From Marinobacterium lutimaris (GTDB taxonomy: Bacteria > Pseudomonadota > Gammaproteobacteria > Pseudomonadales > Balneatricaceae), in contig NZ_FNVQ01000001.1 in the NCBI RefSeq assembly GCF_900108065.1, positions 1,116,001 through 1,180,000 on the forward strand: a stretch of 64,000 bases of DNA. The letters are read 5' to 3'. The translations under genes and the position numbers were made by a program. Numbering within the stretch: the first letter of the stretch is position 1; each line of letters starts with the position of its first letter. Below the pieces are notes generated by a model. That model saw only the letters and a list, made by a program, of their open reading frames with translations, ran no database searches and had not been told where the DNA came from. Positions 34,855-44,501 of this stretch are shown in pieces.

Positions 34855-35361
34855 TCAGGGTTGAGTGAGGATTTTTTGATAAAACGCCAGGTCCAGCCAA
34901 CGGCCAAATTTGAATCCCGCCTGACTGAGCGTACCCGCGTGGCTGAATCCAAACTTCTCATGCAATGCGATACTGCTTAGATTCTCAGCATCGATCACGC
35001 CCACCATCAGGTGATAACCCTGCTGTCCGGCATGTTTGATCAGCTCAATCAGCAATCTCGAAGCCACACCACGACCCCGAAAATCGCTATCGATGTAAAC
35101 CGAATGCTCCAGGGTAAACCGGTTGGCGGCGTAGCCACGAAAACTGCCGTAAGTGGCGAACCCCATCAACCGCCCGCTTTCATCATCGAAGGCACCGATC
35201 ACCGGGAAAGCGTTTTCCGCTTTACTCGCAAACCACTGTTTCATGTCATCCAGAGAGCGCGGCTCGTAGTCATAGAGCGCGGTTGAATTGATGATCGCAT
35301 CGTTGAGGATAGCGAGAATCTGCTCGCCTTCAGCGTCGAAGCTGCAATAAGAGATGTTCAT
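34855..35361 (-). CDS. GNAT N-acetyltransferase
   Basis: A 168-residue acetyltransferase of the phosphinothricin/methionine sulfoximine acetyltransferase-like GNAT group. The acetyl-CoA binding motif A is 'YIDSDFRGRGVASRLLIELIKHA', and motif B region is 'DAENLSSIALHEKFGFSHAGTLSQAGFKFGRWLD', both clear. ATG 35361 has AGGGG ahead; a GTG at 35379 is less likely. It converges on the LysR gene with a 14-bp gap. The substrate is unknown; this group acetylates amino-group-containing antimetabolites and amino acid analogues. Confidence 0.9.
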   Translation of the reverse strand: MNISYCSFDAEGEQILAILNDAIINSTALYDYEPRSLDDMKQWFASKAENAFPVIGAFDDESGRLMGFATYGSFRGYAANRFTLEHSVYIDSDFRGRGVASRLLIELIKHAGQQGYHLMVGVIDAENLSSIALHEKFGFSHAGTLSQAGFKFGRWLDLAFYQKILTQP

Positions 35362-35555
35362 ACCCTGCCCCTGAATCACATCGTCGCGGATATTAAGTCA
35401 CAGTAGGGAAAAGCGGTAAATCCCGAAGAATCCGTCACAGCCATCACTGTGTAGATCAGCCGATCAAGAACTAACGCGATATTGGAGCTGTCACTAAAAC
35501 TAAGCGTTTTAGATAACTGGAAGCTAACCTTCTCTCAACTGACAGGAGTCTTCAT

Positions 35556-36611
35556 TTGTTAGTGGATAGACAGATAAAGAGCAGTAACAGGAAATCCTTG
35601 AGCCATCGTGTAGCAGGGATACTGGCAGGCGCGTTGCTATGTGCGCAGGCTTCCGCCGCCAGTGCCGCTCTGTCGGACGAGCAGCAACTGTTGCAACAGG
35701 CCGAACAGTTCCCGGCGATACGCACTATGCATATCGCTCACAAGGATCAACTGATCCTGGCTTCGGGTCTCCATGGCGGTAATCCGGATGCGGCGGCCAA
35801 TATCAAATCGGCCTCCAAGCTGTTGATGTCTGCCATGGTTGGTGTGGCAATCGAGCAGGGATTGATTGAATCGGTGCACACACCGGTCGCGACGCTGTTA
35901 CCCGACGAGCTGCCAACCAAACCCGACCCTCGACTGCAGCAACTGAATGTTGGCCACCTGCTGTCGATGCAGGCAGGACTGGAGCGCACCAGCGGGCAGA
36001 ATTACGGCCGCTGGGTGAACTCCGCTAACTGGGTTCGCTATGCGCTGTCACGCCCGTTTGTGGATGAACCCGGCGGCGAAATGCTCTATTCCTCCGGCAA
36101 CACCCATATGCTATCGGCGATCATCATGGATAGATCGGGCCACTCCACCTACCGCCAGTTCAACGAATGGTTTGCCGGGTCAGGCGCACGCGTCAGTAGC
36201 TGGATCACCGATCCCCAGGGCATTCCCATGGGCGGCAACCAGGTCAGTATGACGCCGGCATCATTGCTGGAGTTTGGCGAGGTCTATCGTCGCGGCGGCT
36301 TGACTGAAAGCGGGGAAAGAATTTTGTCAGAAGAGTGGATCGCCGAAAGTTGGCAACCGCGGACGCAGTCGATCTACACCGACGACGAACACGGCTACGC
36401 CTGGTTCCTGCGTGATCTGGGAGGCTACCAGGCGTATTACGGCTGGGGTTATGGTGGGCAGATGCTCTATGTGGTGCCTGAGCTGGAACTGACCGTAGTG
36501 ATCACCTCAGACACCAGCAATCCTTCGGGTCGCTCGGGTTACGCGCGCTCCCTGCACCGGTTCGTCAGCGAAGAGATCATTCCCCGTATCGAAGTAGCGC
36601 AGGAAAGCTGA
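35556..36611 (+). CDS. Exported serine hydrolase (beta-lactamase-fold)
   Basis: A 351-residue protein with an N-terminal signal sequence ('VAGILAGALLCAQASAASA') and the class C beta-lactamase / DD-peptidase-like fold. The SxxK nucleophile motif is in 'IKSASKLLMSAMVGVAIEQG' (Ser-Ala-Ser-Lys), and the Tyr motif in 'GGEMLYSSGNTHMLSAIIM'. 'YGWGYGGQMLYVVPELELTVVITSDTS' is the family's C-terminal signature. The start is TTG 35556, preceded at 7 bp by AGGAG; GTG 35562 is an alternative. The substrate (esterase, beta-lactamase or peptidase) cannot be told from sequence. Confidence 0.9.
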   Translation: MLVDRQIKSSNRKSLSHRVAGILAGALLCAQASAASAALSDEQQLLQQAEQFPAIRTMHIAHKDQLILASGLHGGNPDAAANIKSASKLLMSAMVGVAIEQGLIESVHTPVATLLPDELPTKPDPRLQQLNVGHLLSMQAGLERTSGQNYGRWVNSANWVRYALSRPFVDEPGGEMLYSSGNTHMLSAIIMDRSGHSTYRQFNEWFAGSGARVSSWITDPQGIPMGGNQVSMTPASLLEFGEVYRRGGLTESGERILSEEWIAESWQPRTQSIYTDDEHGYAWFLRDLGGYQAYYGWGYGGQMLYVVPELELTVVITSDTSNPSGRSGYARSLHRFVSEEIIPRIEVAQES

Positions 36612-36636
36612 CCAGCAAGTCTCACCCCGGGCCCTA

Positions 36637-37467
36637 TCAAGCGATCAGATGGATCCCTTCCGGGTCCTGCTTGATACGGCCCGCCTTCATCAGCGAACCG
36701 ATCGCCATCTTGTAGGCTTTCTTGCTGACACCGAAGGTTTCACGGATAGCATCCGGGTCACTCTTGTCACCCAGCGCACAATGACCGTTATTGGCTTCGA
36801 GGTAATCAAGGACTTTCTGTGCCAGCGGATCGACACGGGCGTAACCCGGTTTATCCAGCATTACGTCGATTTTGCCATCCGGCAGCAGCTGCTTGATAAA
36901 GCCGCTCATCCGCTGACCCGGTTTAATCTCACGGAACAGATCCTGGTGATGCAGCAGGCCTTCATAACGGTGATCGATAATCACCGGGTAACCAAGGTCG
37001 GTACGGCGGGCGATCAGCAACTCAACCAGCTGACCGACCTTGAGATCGGTCGGGTTCTTTTCGATAAAGCGGTCGGTCTTGGCCGAGGCGGCAATGCGTT
37101 CGCTGTTATCGATATAGATAAAGACCGTGCACCACTCTCCCACTGTCAGTGGACGCAGCTGCTCGGCGAACGGCAGAAACAGCTCTTTCGGCATCCCCCA
37201 GTCGAGAAAGGCACCAACCTTGTTCACGTCGGTGACGCGCAGGCGTGCAAACTGACCGACCATCGCACGAGGTTTGCGCGTTGATGCGACCATGTAATCG
37301 TCGGAGTCCAGGTAAACAAACACCTGCAGGCTATCGCCCAGGCGAGTATTTTCCGGCACCTCTTTTTTCGGCAACAGGATACCGCCGGCATCGCCGCCAT
37401 CGAGATAGACACCGAAGTCCACTTCGCGAATAACCTTGAGCCTGTTAAGTTGTCCGAGTTCGATCAC
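36637..37467 (-). CDS. cvfB: CvfB-family S1 RNA-binding protein
   Basis: A 276-residue protein of the CvfB/YitL family with three S1-like OB domains ('LKVIREVDFGVYLDGGDAGGILLPKKEV', 'GQFARLRVTDVNKVGAFLDWGMPKELFLPF', 'GLLHHQDLFREIKPGQRMSGFIKQLLPDGKIDVML') and a C-terminal winged helix ('FGVSKKAYKMAIGSLMKAGRIK'). CvfB binds RNA and in Staphylococcus affects virulence gene expression; in other bacteria it is little studied. Stand-alone, convergent with the serine hydrolase gene. Confidence 0.92.
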   Translation of the reverse strand: MIELGQLNRLKVIREVDFGVYLDGGDAGGILLPKKEVPENTRLGDSLQVFVYLDSDDYMVASTRKPRAMVGQFARLRVTDVNKVGAFLDWGMPKELFLPFAEQLRPLTVGEWCTVFIYIDNSERIAASAKTDRFIEKNPTDLKVGQLVELLIARRTDLGYPVIIDHRYEGLLHHQDLFREIKPGQRMSGFIKQLLPDGKIDVMLDKPGYARVDPLAQKVLDYLEANNGHCALGDKSDPDAIRETFGVSKKAYKMAIGSLMKAGRIKQDPEGIHLIA

Positions 37468-37549
37468 GATCTTGTCCTGAGGTCTTAGGCCCGCGGCCTA
37501 AAATGCCGGGAGCGTTGAAAAGCGATGCGCGGACGTTACCGGCAGCGGA

Positions 37550-38776
37550 TCACGAAGGCAAGGCGCTACGCAGGTTAAATTCGGGATTGGCAGCATCATC
37601 CGGTGGCGGCGATGCGCCCGCCTTCAATAACTGGCGTGCCAACATATGCTCAGCCGGCGCATTGATCGACTCTACCGCAACCAGTCTGCGCTGGGCGTAA
37701 CAAAACACTGAGAAGCGCTCTGCGTGTTCATCGCCACGGATCACCTCAAGATCATGGCCCTGCGCAATACCGGCGATCTGTAGTTTCGCCTCGTACTGAT
37801 CACTCCAGAACCAGGGTACTGCATCGTAAGTACCCTCTTCGCCCATCAGGGTGGCGGCGACCCGTTTGCCCTGTTCAACCGCATTCTGGATCGATTCCAG
37901 ATGGATCGCTTCGCCGTACAGCGGATGGTTAAAGCGGGTGCAATCTCCCGCCGCGAGGATATCCGGGTGCGAAGTTACGCCTTTTTGATCGACCAGCACG
38001 CCATCGGCGCATTCAAGCCCGATGCTTTCAGCAAGGCCAGTATCGGGTTTCACACCAATACCGATCAATACCAGCTCTGCCTCAAGAACCTCGCCGTTTG
38101 CCAGTCGCACGCCCCTGACGCGGTTATCAGCCGAGAGTATTTCAGCCAGCTGCTCACCCAACTTGAAAACGACTCCCTGCTTTTCATGCCGGCGCTGAAT
38201 CCAGTGCGCAACCGGCAAACTAGCGGAACGAGCGAGCAGTTCGGATGAACGATTCACCAGGGTGACATCCAGACCGGCCAGTGCCAGCGCTGCAGCGCCT
38301 TCCAGGCCTATATAACCGCCTCCGATAACAACCGCACGCCTGGCGCTTCGCATCTCGCTTTTCAACGCATCGGCCTGCTCACGGTTTTGTAGGTAAACTA
38401 CACCCTCAGCATCGGCGCCTGGAATCTCCAGCTTTTGTAGGCAGCTGCCGGTGGCCAGCACCAGTTTGTCCCAGGGGAGCGTTGCGCCGGATTTGAGTTC
38501 GAGGCGGTGAGCGGAGGGATCGATGGAGATAACTGAGTCGGACGCGATCAGGCGGATATCGTTGTTGCGGTAAAACTCGGCGTTTCGCTGCAACAGCCTG
38601 GCCTCGTCCCACTCGCCCTTAAGGTACTGCTTTGACAGTGGCGGACGTTGATAGGGTAAGCCCGCCTCGGCACCGATCAGGGTAATTGCACCCGGATACT
38701 TCTTGCGCCGCAGCTGCTCGGCAACGCTGACGCCGGCGTGTCCGTTACCCAGGATAACAACGCCGGCTTCGCTCAT
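37550..38776 (-). CDS. FAD-dependent ferredoxin/rubredoxin reductase
   Basis: A 408-residue flavoprotein with two Rossmann folds: FAD-binding 'GNGHAGVSVAEQLRRKKY' at the start and NAD-binding 'VIGGGYIGLEGAAALALAGLDVTLVN' in the middle, and the 'ILAAGDCTRF' motif near the end of the FAD domain. The C-terminal domain matches ferredoxin reductases of mono/dioxygenase and P450 systems (ThcD-like). It overlaps the ferredoxin gene by 4 bp (ATGA), so the pair forms an electron-transfer module. Its oxygenase partner is not adjacent. Confidence 0.93.
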   Translation of the reverse strand: MSEAGVVILGNGHAGVSVAEQLRRKKYPGAITLIGAEAGLPYQRPPLSKQYLKGEWDEARLLQRNAEFYRNNDIRLIASDSVISIDPSAHRLELKSGATLPWDKLVLATGSCLQKLEIPGADAEGVVYLQNREQADALKSEMRSARRAVVIGGGYIGLEGAAALALAGLDVTLVNRSSELLARSASLPVAHWIQRRHEKQGVVFKLGEQLAEILSADNRVRGVRLANGEVLEAELVLIGIGVKPDTGLAESIGLECADGVLVDQKGVTSHPDILAAGDCTRFNHPLYGEAIHLESIQNAVEQGKRVAATLMGEEGTYDAVPWFWSDQYEAKLQIAGIAQGHDLEVIRGDEHAERFSVFCYAQRRLVAVESINAPAEHMLARQLLKAGASPPPDDAANPEFNLRSALPS

Positions 38777-39096
38777 ATCTGAGTATCCGGCGTCTGGATA
38801 ACCATGCCTTCGAACTCGACCTTGATCTCTATCTGGCAGGAGAGCCGGCTGTTGTCACGACGCTCGGCAGCCGCACAATCGAGCATCTCATCCTCATTGC
38901 TGCCCATGGGCTCGAGACGATCGATAAATTTCTCATCGATATAGACGTGACAGGTGGCGCAGGTGCAGGACCCGCCGCACTCCGCTTCTATACCATCGAC
39001 ACCGTTCTGAAACGCCGCCTCCATCAGACTCCAGCCTTCCGGCGCAGCGACTTCACGCTCTGCTCCACTGGGTTCCACGAAGATCAGGTTGACCAT
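38773..39096 (-). CDS. 2Fe-2S ferredoxin
   Basis: A 107-residue adrenodoxin-type ferredoxin. The cluster ligands are Cys-(x)4-5-Cys-x2-Cys in 'EAECGGSCTCATCHVYID' plus the fourth cysteine in 'EMLDCAAAERRDNSRLSCQ'. ATG 39096 is preceded by GGAG; an upstream ATG at 39114 is also possible but lacks a site. It would pass electrons from the adjacent reductase to a soluble oxygenase or to cluster assembly. The ppsA terminator lies just 23 bp upstream, so the ferredoxin needs its own promoter inside that hairpin region or reads through from ppsA. Confidence 0.93.
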   Translation of the reverse strand: MVNLIFVEPSGAEREVAAPEGWSLMEAAFQNGVDGIEAECGGSCTCATCHVYIDEKFIDRLEPMGSNEDEMLDCAAAERRDNSRLSCQIEIKVEFEGMVIQTPDTQI

Positions 39097-39118
39097 TAAT
39101 GACTCCATTCTCAAAAAA

Positions 39119-39150
39119 TAAGGCGGTCACCCGTTAGAGTGACCGCCTTA
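39119..39150 (-). terminator. Intrinsic terminator of ppsA
   Basis: A 12-bp stem (39119-39130 with 39139-39150, 8-nt loop) followed on the minus strand by TTTTTTGAG. It ends 22 bp ahead of the ferredoxin start, isolating ppsA from it. Confidence 0.85.
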
Positions 39151-39220
39151 ACATATAGTTGGCTGCTTGGGCTTGTCCAGCTCGGACCCTGAGCCCTGGC
39201 AGCCTTTCAGGTTACGCTGA

Positions 39221-41593
39221 TCAGGCCGGTGTTTCGTTGGCCAGGAAGAACCAGGTATCGAGCACGGAATCCGGGTTCAGCGATACGCTGGAGATTCCCT
39301 GCTCCATCAGCCAGCGGGCCAGATCCGGATGATCGGACGGTCCCTGACCACAGATACCCACGTACTTGCCCTGCTTGCGGCAGGCTTCGATCGCCATGGC
39401 GAGCAGTCGCTTGACCGCTTCGTTACGCTCATCGAACAGGTGCGCGATGATGCCGGAGTCGCGGTCGAGACCGAGCGTCAGCTGGGTCAGGTCGTTGGAG
39501 CCGATGGAGAAACCATCGAAGTGTTCCAGGAACTGATCCGCCAGCAGCGCGTTGGACGGAATCTCGCACATCATGATCAGGCGCAGACCGTTCTCGCCGC
39601 GCTTGAGGCCGTTGCTTTCCAGCAGATCGACCACCTGCTTGGCTTCGCCCGGCGTACGCACGAACGGCACCATGATCTCAACGTTGGTCAGGCGCATTTC
39701 GTCACGGACGCGCTTCAGTGCACGGCATTCAAGCTCGAAGCAGTCACGGAAGTCGTCAGAGATGTAACGCGCAGCACCGCGGAAGCCCAGCATCGGGTTC
39801 TCTTCACCCGGCTCGTAGCGGTCGCCGCCGATCAGGTGACCATACTCGTTGGACTTGAAGTCCGACATACGCAGGATCACCTTCTTCGGATAGAAGGCAG
39901 CAGCCAGGGTGGAGATACCCTCAACGAGCTTGTCGACGTAGAAGTCCACCGGACTTGCGTAACCGGCGATGCGGCGCTCGATGATCTGCTTAACATCACG
40001 CGGCTGATCATCAAAGTTGAGCAGCGCTTTCGGGTGCACGCCGATCATACGGTTGATGATGAACTCAAGGCGCGCAAGACCTACACCTGCGTTCGGCAAC
40101 GCCTGAAAATCGAAGGCGCGGTCCGGGTTACCCACGTTCATCATGACGTGGAACGGCAGCGACGGCATCTGCTCTACGGAGTTGGTCTGGTGTTCAAACT
40201 CCAGCTGACCTTCGTAGGCGCGGCCGGTATCACCCTCAGCACAGGAAACAGTCACAACCTGACCGTTCTGCAGACGTTCGGTGGCATCACCACAACCAAC
40301 GATCGCAGGAATACCCAGTTCACGGGCGATAATCGCCGCGTGGCAGGTACGACCGCCACGGTTGGTAACGATAGCGGCAGCGCGCTTCATGACCGGCTCC
40401 CAGTCCGGGTCGGTCATATCGGTGACCAGCACGTCACCCGGCTGCACTTCGTGCATCGCTTCCAGGCCGCTGACGATACGCACGGGGCCTGCGCCGATAC
40501 GGTGACCGATGGAACGGCCTTCAACCAGGATCTTGCCCTTCTCTTTCAGCAGGTAGCGCTCGATAACGGTGGCGTTGCCCTGGCTGCGGACGGTTTCAGG
40601 ACGTGCCTGAACCACGTAAAGCTCGCCGTCGTCACCATCTTTGGCCCATTCGATATCCATCGGACGGCCGTAGTGTTTCTCAATGATCACAGCGATGCGA
40701 GCCAGCTGCTCGACGTCGGCATCATTGATACAGAACTTCTGGCGATCAGCCATGGGTACATCGACAGTTTCTACCGCTTTACCGGCGCTGCCGTCATCGG
40801 TGTAAACCATCTTGATCGCCTTGGAACCCAGGGTACGGCGAAGAATCGCCGGAGTGCCCTGAGCCAGGGTCGGCTTGTAAACGTAGAATTCGTCCGGGTT
40901 CACTGCCCCCTGCACCACGGTTTCACCCAGACCATAGGCCGCGGTGATAAACACAACATGGTTGAAGCCGGATTCGGTATCCAGGGTGAACATAACGCCG
41001 GAAGCGCCGGTTTCACTGCGCACCATCTGCTGAATACCTGCAGAGAGGGCTACATCAGCGTGAACAAAGCCCTTGTGTACGCGGTAGGAAATTGCGCGGT
41101 CATTATAAAGGGAGGCAAACACTTCCTTGATAGCGTGCTTGATGTTGTCCAGCCCGCGGATGTTGAGGAAGGTTTCCTGCTGACCTGCGAAAGATGCATC
41201 GGGCAGGTCTTCTGCGGTAGCGGAAGAACGCACCGCTACGGAAATATTGGCGTTATCTCCGGACATCTCGGCGTAGGCGGTGTCGATAGCCTGCTCGAGT
41301 TCCGGCTGGAAATCCGCTTCCATGATCCAGCCACGGATCTGGCTGCCGGTTTCGATGAGGGCACGGGTATCGTCCGCATCCAGCACGTCCAGAGCCGCAT
41401 TAATCTTTTCGGACAGTCCACCGTGATCGAGGAAATCACGATAAGCCTGGGCGGTAGTGGCAAACCCTCCGGGCACCTTGACGCCGGCATCAGCAAGGTT
41501 GCTGATCATCTCACCAAGGGAAGCATTCTTGCCGCCTACCTTGTCCACATCTCCCATGCCTGACTGGTCCAGGCGCAGTACATATTGCTGCAA
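39221..41593 (-). CDS. ppsA: Phosphoenolpyruvate synthase (pyruvate, water dikinase)
   Basis: A 790-residue enzyme making PEP from pyruvate and ATP for gluconeogenesis. It has the N-terminal ATP-grasp nucleotide-binding domain ('[15 protein letters not shown]', '[25 protein letters not shown]'), the swivelling phosphohistidine domain with the catalytic His in '[22 protein letters not shown]', and the C-terminal PEP/pyruvate TIM barrel ('[17 protein letters not shown]', '[20 protein letters not shown]'). Length fits. The divergent gene encodes its regulatory kinase/phosphatase, and a HexR-like site sits between them at 41700-41714. Confidence 0.97.
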   Translation of the reverse strand: MQQYVLRLDQSGMGDVDKVGGKNASLGEMISNLADAGVKVPGGFATTAQAYRDFLDHGGLSEKINAALDVLDADDTRALIETGSQIRGWIMEADFQPELEQAIDTAYAEMSGDNANISVAVRSSATAEDLPDASFAGQQETFLNIRGLDNIKHAIKEVFASLYNDRAISYRVHKGFVHADVALSAGIQQMVRSETGASGVMFTLDTESGFNHVVFITAAYGLGETVVQGAVNPDEFYVYKPTLAQGTPAILRRTLGSKAIKMVYTDDGSAGKAVETVDVPMADRQKFCINDADVEQLARIAVIIEKHYGRPMDIEWAKDGDDGELYVVQARPETVRSQGNATVIERYLLKEKGKILVEGRSIGHRIGAGPVRIVSGLEAMHEVQPGDVLVTDMTDPDWEPVMKRAAAIVTNRGGRTCHAAIIARELGIPAIVGCGDATERLQNGQVVTVSCAEGDTGRAYEGQLEFEHQTNSVEQMPSLPFHVMMNVGNPDRAFDFQALPNAGVGLARLEFIINRMIGVHPKALLNFDDQPRDVKQIIERRIAGYASPVDFYVDKLVEGISTLAAAFYPKKVILRMSDFKSNEYGHLIGGDRYEPGEENPMLGFRGAARYISDDFRDCFELECRALKRVRDEMRLTNVEIMVPFVRTPGEAKQVVDLLESNGLKRGENGLRLIMMCEIPSNALLADQFLEHFDGFSIGSNDLTQLTLGLDRDSGIIAHLFDERNEAVKRLLAMAIEACRKQGKYVGICGQGPSDHPDLARWLMEQGISSVSLNPDSVLDTWFFLANETPA

Positions 41594-41699
41594 AGCCGTT
41601 ACTCCTGAAATTGAACGTCAACCTGAATAATTCTTGTTATTGTGTTTGAAGGGTTGGATGATACTGCACCTGAAAACAAAAATCGCCAGTTTGGCAAAA

Positions 41700-41714
41700 T
41701 GTAATTTCACTACA
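41700..41714. promoter_or_regulatory. HexR-like operator between ppsA and ppsR
   Basis: TGTAATTTCACTACA matches the published HexR-type palindrome TGTAATWWWATTACA at 13 of 15 positions. It is about 107 bp upstream of the ppsA start. HexR is known to activate ppsA and repress sugar catabolism genes in Shewanella and related gammaproteobacteria. Confidence 0.6.
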
Positions 41715-41811
41715 AAACTTCGCCGAATCTGCACCCAAAATCTCCGTTATGTGCGAAAACGGGTAGTTTAAATTCGAACCAATTTCAGCACAAAACCAGT
41801 AAGAAACGAGC

Positions 41812-42630
41812 ATGAAACGTACCGCTTTCTTTATCTCCGACGGCACCGGCATCACCGCCGAAACTCTGGGTCACAGCCTGCTTTCGCAGTTTGAAGCGAT
41901 CCGCTTCCAGAAAATAACGCTGCCTTATATAGACACAGTCGAGAAGGCAAAACTCACGGTTGAGAAGATCAACGCCGCCTGCGAAGCGGATGGCGAACCG
42001 GCCATCGTACTCGACACCATTGTCGATGAAGACGTCTCCGCGGAGCTGGCCAAAAGCAACGGTTTCAAGATCGATGTGTTCTCCACCTTCCTGAAGCCGC
42101 TGGAGCGCGAACTGAAAACCCACTCGTCCTACACCGTGGGTAAGTCGCACGCCATTATCGAGATGAATCGTTACAAGGACCGTATCGATTCCGTGAACTT
42201 TGCACTGGATAATGATGATGGCGCGCGCACCCAGCAGTATGACCGGGCCGACATTATTCTGGTGGGGGTGTCCCGCTGCGGCAAAACGCCTACCTGCCTT
42301 TATATGGCGCTGCAGTTCGGTGTTCGAGCGGCTAACTATCCGCTGACCGAGGAAGACCTGGAAAACCCGAAGATGCCGGATGTGCTGCAGCAATACCGCC
42401 ACAAGCTTTACGGCCTGACCATCGATCCGTTCCAGCTGGCGGCGATCCGGCACGAGCGCAGGCCTAACAGCCGCTATTCATCCCTGGATCAGTGTGACTT
42501 CGAGGTACGCACGGTGGAGCGCCTGTTCCAGCAGCAGGACTTGCCGTTCATCAATACCACCAACTTCTCCATTGAGGAGATCTCCACCCGCATCATCGCC
42601 GCTAAGGACCTTATCCGGCGCGTGAACTGA
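41812..42630 (+). CDS. ppsR: PEP synthase regulatory kinase/phosphatase (PSRP)
   Basis: A 272-residue bifunctional ADP-dependent kinase and Pi-dependent pyrophosphorylase acting on a threonine in PpsA. The P-loop-like motif '[32 protein letters not shown]' and N-terminal '[27 protein letters not shown]' are the family hallmarks. It is divergent from ppsA, its target, the usual arrangement. A GNAT gene converges on its 3' end with 1 bp between stops. Confidence 0.97.
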   Translation: MKRTAFFISDGTGITAETLGHSLLSQFEAIRFQKITLPYIDTVEKAKLTVEKINAACEADGEPAIVLDTIVDEDVSAELAKSNGFKIDVFSTFLKPLERELKTHSSYTVGKSHAIIEMNRYKDRIDSVNFALDNDDGARTQQYDRADIILVGVSRCGKTPTCLYMALQFGVRAANYPLTEEDLENPKMPDVLQQYRHKLYGLTIDPFQLAAIRHERRPNSRYSSLDQCDFEVRTVERLFQQQDLPFINTTNFSIEEISTRIIAAKDLIRRVN

Positions 42631-42631
42631 G

Positions 42632-43093
42632 TCACTTGAGGCGGTATTCCATATCGATATGGGGAATGCCGTCTTCATCGTACTGGTCGCTGATGGTCCG
42701 GAAGCCCAGGGAGTTATAGAAGTGTTCCAGGTGCGCCTGCGCAGAGATTTTTATCGGGCTCTCAGGCCAGCGCTCCAGGCAGGCATCTAATGCTTCTTGC
42801 ATAAGTGTTTTGCCAAGACCGCTGCCGCGCTGTTCGACAGCAACGACGACCCGCCCAATTTGCGCATGCAACTGCTCTTCTCTGGGGGCAAACAGTCGCG
42901 CACCGGCAGCGAGCCTGTCACCGACAAAACCCAGCAAATGCAGAGCATCCGCGTCACGACCGTCGATATCCGGGTAGGCACAGCGTTGCTCTACAACAAA
43001 TACTGTCTGCCGGAGCTGCAGCCAGGACTCCAGTATGGGCGCATCAAAACGAGAAAAAGTCAGTAGTTTCCATACAGTCTGGTTTGAAGTCAT
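42632..43093 (-). CDS. GNAT acetyltransferase, ElaA-like
   Basis: A 153-residue ElaA-type acetyltransferase. The N-terminus carries 'LLTFSRFDAPILESWLQLRQTVFVVEQRCAYPDIDGRD', typical of ElaA, and the acetyl-CoA motif is 'IGRVVVAVEQRGSGLGKTLMQEALDACL'. ATG 43093 gives the family length; an in-frame ATG at 43156 adds 21 residues rich in Arg. The substrate is unknown. Confidence 0.92.
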   Translation of the reverse strand: MTSNQTVWKLLTFSRFDAPILESWLQLRQTVFVVEQRCAYPDIDGRDADALHLLGFVGDRLAAGARLFAPREEQLHAQIGRVVVAVEQRGSGLGKTLMQEALDACLERWPESPIKISAQAHLEHFYNSLGFRTISDQYDEDGIPHIDMEYRLK

Positions 43094-43189
43094 CGGTCTC
43101 TGTTTCCACCTTTCTTTCCACTTACGGCGTCTGAAAAAAGGGCATGTCTCTGGCATAATCCCCTTTTGCGTCGCACAACAGGAGTAGCC

Positions 43190-43765
43190 ATGCCTTTATC
43201 AACGCCCACCGAACGGTCCCTGTCTCATACCCGAAGGGTAACCTGCTACGGCTATAAGCGTGCCGATGGGCTCTGGGATATTGAAGCTCATATGATAGAC
43301 ACCAAGACCCATGATCTGGAACTCTATGAGCATGAAAATGGCATTCTCCCTGCGGGCGAAGCTCTGCATGAAATGTCGATCCGGATCACCGTGGACCTGG
43401 ACCTTAATATCCTCGATGCGGAAGCGGTGATGGACAACCATCCCCTGCGGATCTGCCCATCCATCGCCGAGCGCTACAAACTGCTTAAGGGTCTCAAGAT
43501 AGCACCGGGCTTTACCCGCAAGACCAAGGAGCTGTTCGCCGGCACCTCTGGCTGTACTCACCTGCTCGAGTTGCTCGGCCCCCTGGCCACCACCGCGTTC
43601 CAGTCCACCCACAAGGAGCGCGAAAAGGTGATGGAAGCAGAGACAGGCCTGACGCAACCGCCTGTCCTTAATGGCTGCCACGCCCTGGCGGAGTTTTCCC
43701 CCGCAGTAAAAGAGCATTGGCCTCAGTACTACCAACCTAAAAGCGATCAAACCGGCAGCGAGTAA
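43190..43765 (+). CDS. DUF2889 family protein
   Basis: A 191-residue cytosolic protein of DUF2889. Conserved parts are 'RRVTCYGYKRADGLWDIEAHMIDTKTHDLEL', 'LHEMSIRITVDLDLNILDAEAVMDNHPLRICP' and 'KTKELFAGTSGCTHLLELLGPLATTAFQS'. The family is uncharacterised; members often occur near aromatic or lipid degradation genes, but nothing adjacent here supports that. ATG 43190 follows ACAGGAG; ATG 43166 upstream is in the same frame but lacks a site. Confidence 0.88.
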   Translation: MPLSTPTERSLSHTRRVTCYGYKRADGLWDIEAHMIDTKTHDLELYEHENGILPAGEALHEMSIRITVDLDLNILDAEAVMDNHPLRICPSIAERYKLLKGLKIAPGFTRKTKELFAGTSGCTHLLELLGPLATTAFQSTHKEREKVMEAETGLTQPPVLNGCHALAEFSPAVKEHWPQYYQPKSDQTGSE

Positions 43766-43847
43766 CACCCAACGAGCAAGCAAAAAGCTGACCGGTACGA
43801 CCACTAGCGCCCATACTAATAATCACTGACTAAGTCCGAGGCTCCCG

Positions 43848-44393
43848 ATGTTGATTCAAGCCAATAACAGCTGCCTGCTGGTCGTCGATATCCAGGAAAA
43901 GCTAGCCCCGGCCATCGACGATCATAAAACCCTGCTGGAAAATGCCTGCTGGATCACCGATATCGCCAACCGGCTGCATATTCCGGTACTGGCCAGCGAG
44001 CAGTACCCGCAGGGACTTGGCGAAACACTGGAACCACTGAAACAGCGCATCCCCCGGGAACAGACCTTCGCCAAGCTTGCCTTTGCCTGCAGCGACGACA
44101 GTGCCTGTGACGAGGTGCTGCAGTCACTGCGCTGCGAGCAGGTGATCATTATCGGAATGGAGGCACATGTATGCGTGCTGCAGACCGCTTTGCGTTTGCA
44201 ACAGCAGGGGCGTGAGGTATTTGTGGTCAGAGACTGCGTTGGCTCCCGCAAACCCGCTGACAAGGATGCCGCGCTGGAACGGCTGAGGGATAACGGGGTG
44301 ACGCTGGTCACCCGCGAAATGGTGGCCTTTGAATGGCTGCGCAAGGCCGGCGATGAGCGCTTCCGCCAAATCAGCCGGGAGTTTCTGCGCTGA
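43848..44393 (+). CDS. Isochorismatase-family cysteine hydrolase (YcaC-like)
   Basis: A 181-residue cysteine hydrolase. The catalytic triad is visible: Asp in 'LLVVDIQEKLAPAI', Lys in 'QTFAKLAFACSDD' and Cys in 'IIGMEAHVCVLQTAL', where the peptide before the Cys region also fits the family. Substrate could be an amide or an N-carbamoyl compound; no context is informative. It is followed by a 24-bp tandem repeat and by the convergent dsbD gene. Confidence 0.92.
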   Translation: MLIQANNSCLLVVDIQEKLAPAIDDHKTLLENACWITDIANRLHIPVLASEQYPQGLGETLEPLKQRIPREQTFAKLAFACSDDSACDEVLQSLRCEQVIIIGMEAHVCVLQTALRLQQQGREVFVVRDCVGSRKPADKDAALERLRDNGVTLVTREMVAFEWLRKAGDERFRQISREFLR

Positions 44394-44429
44394 TAAAGCG
44401 CAGGTAGAGCAACTCTCCCGGCGGCGCCT

Positions 44430-44501
44430 CAGCCTGGTGCGGCTTTGATTAATCAGCCTGGCGCGGTTTTGATTAATCAGCCTTGCGCGGTTTTGATTAA
44501 A
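44430..44501. repeat. Three tandem 24-bp repeats between two convergent genes
   Basis: Three copies at 44430-44453, 44454-44477 and 44478-44501 with unit pattern CAGCCTGGCGCGGTTTT-GATTAAT. Copies 1 and 2 differ at two bases and copies 2 and 3 at two bases. Copy 3 runs over the dsbD stop codon. Each copy contains the palindrome GATTAATC across its end and start. Tandem slippage is the likely origin. Confidence 0.85.

Noticed and set aside
39329-41563. A 744-codon plus-strand frame opposite ppsA
   Set aside because: It is an antisense shadow of ppsA created by codon bias; ppsA has clear catalytic motifs and the antisense product has none. Similar long shadows lie opposite the quinoprotein (2416-4005), acnD (53165-54349) and the YVTN gene (8717-9895).
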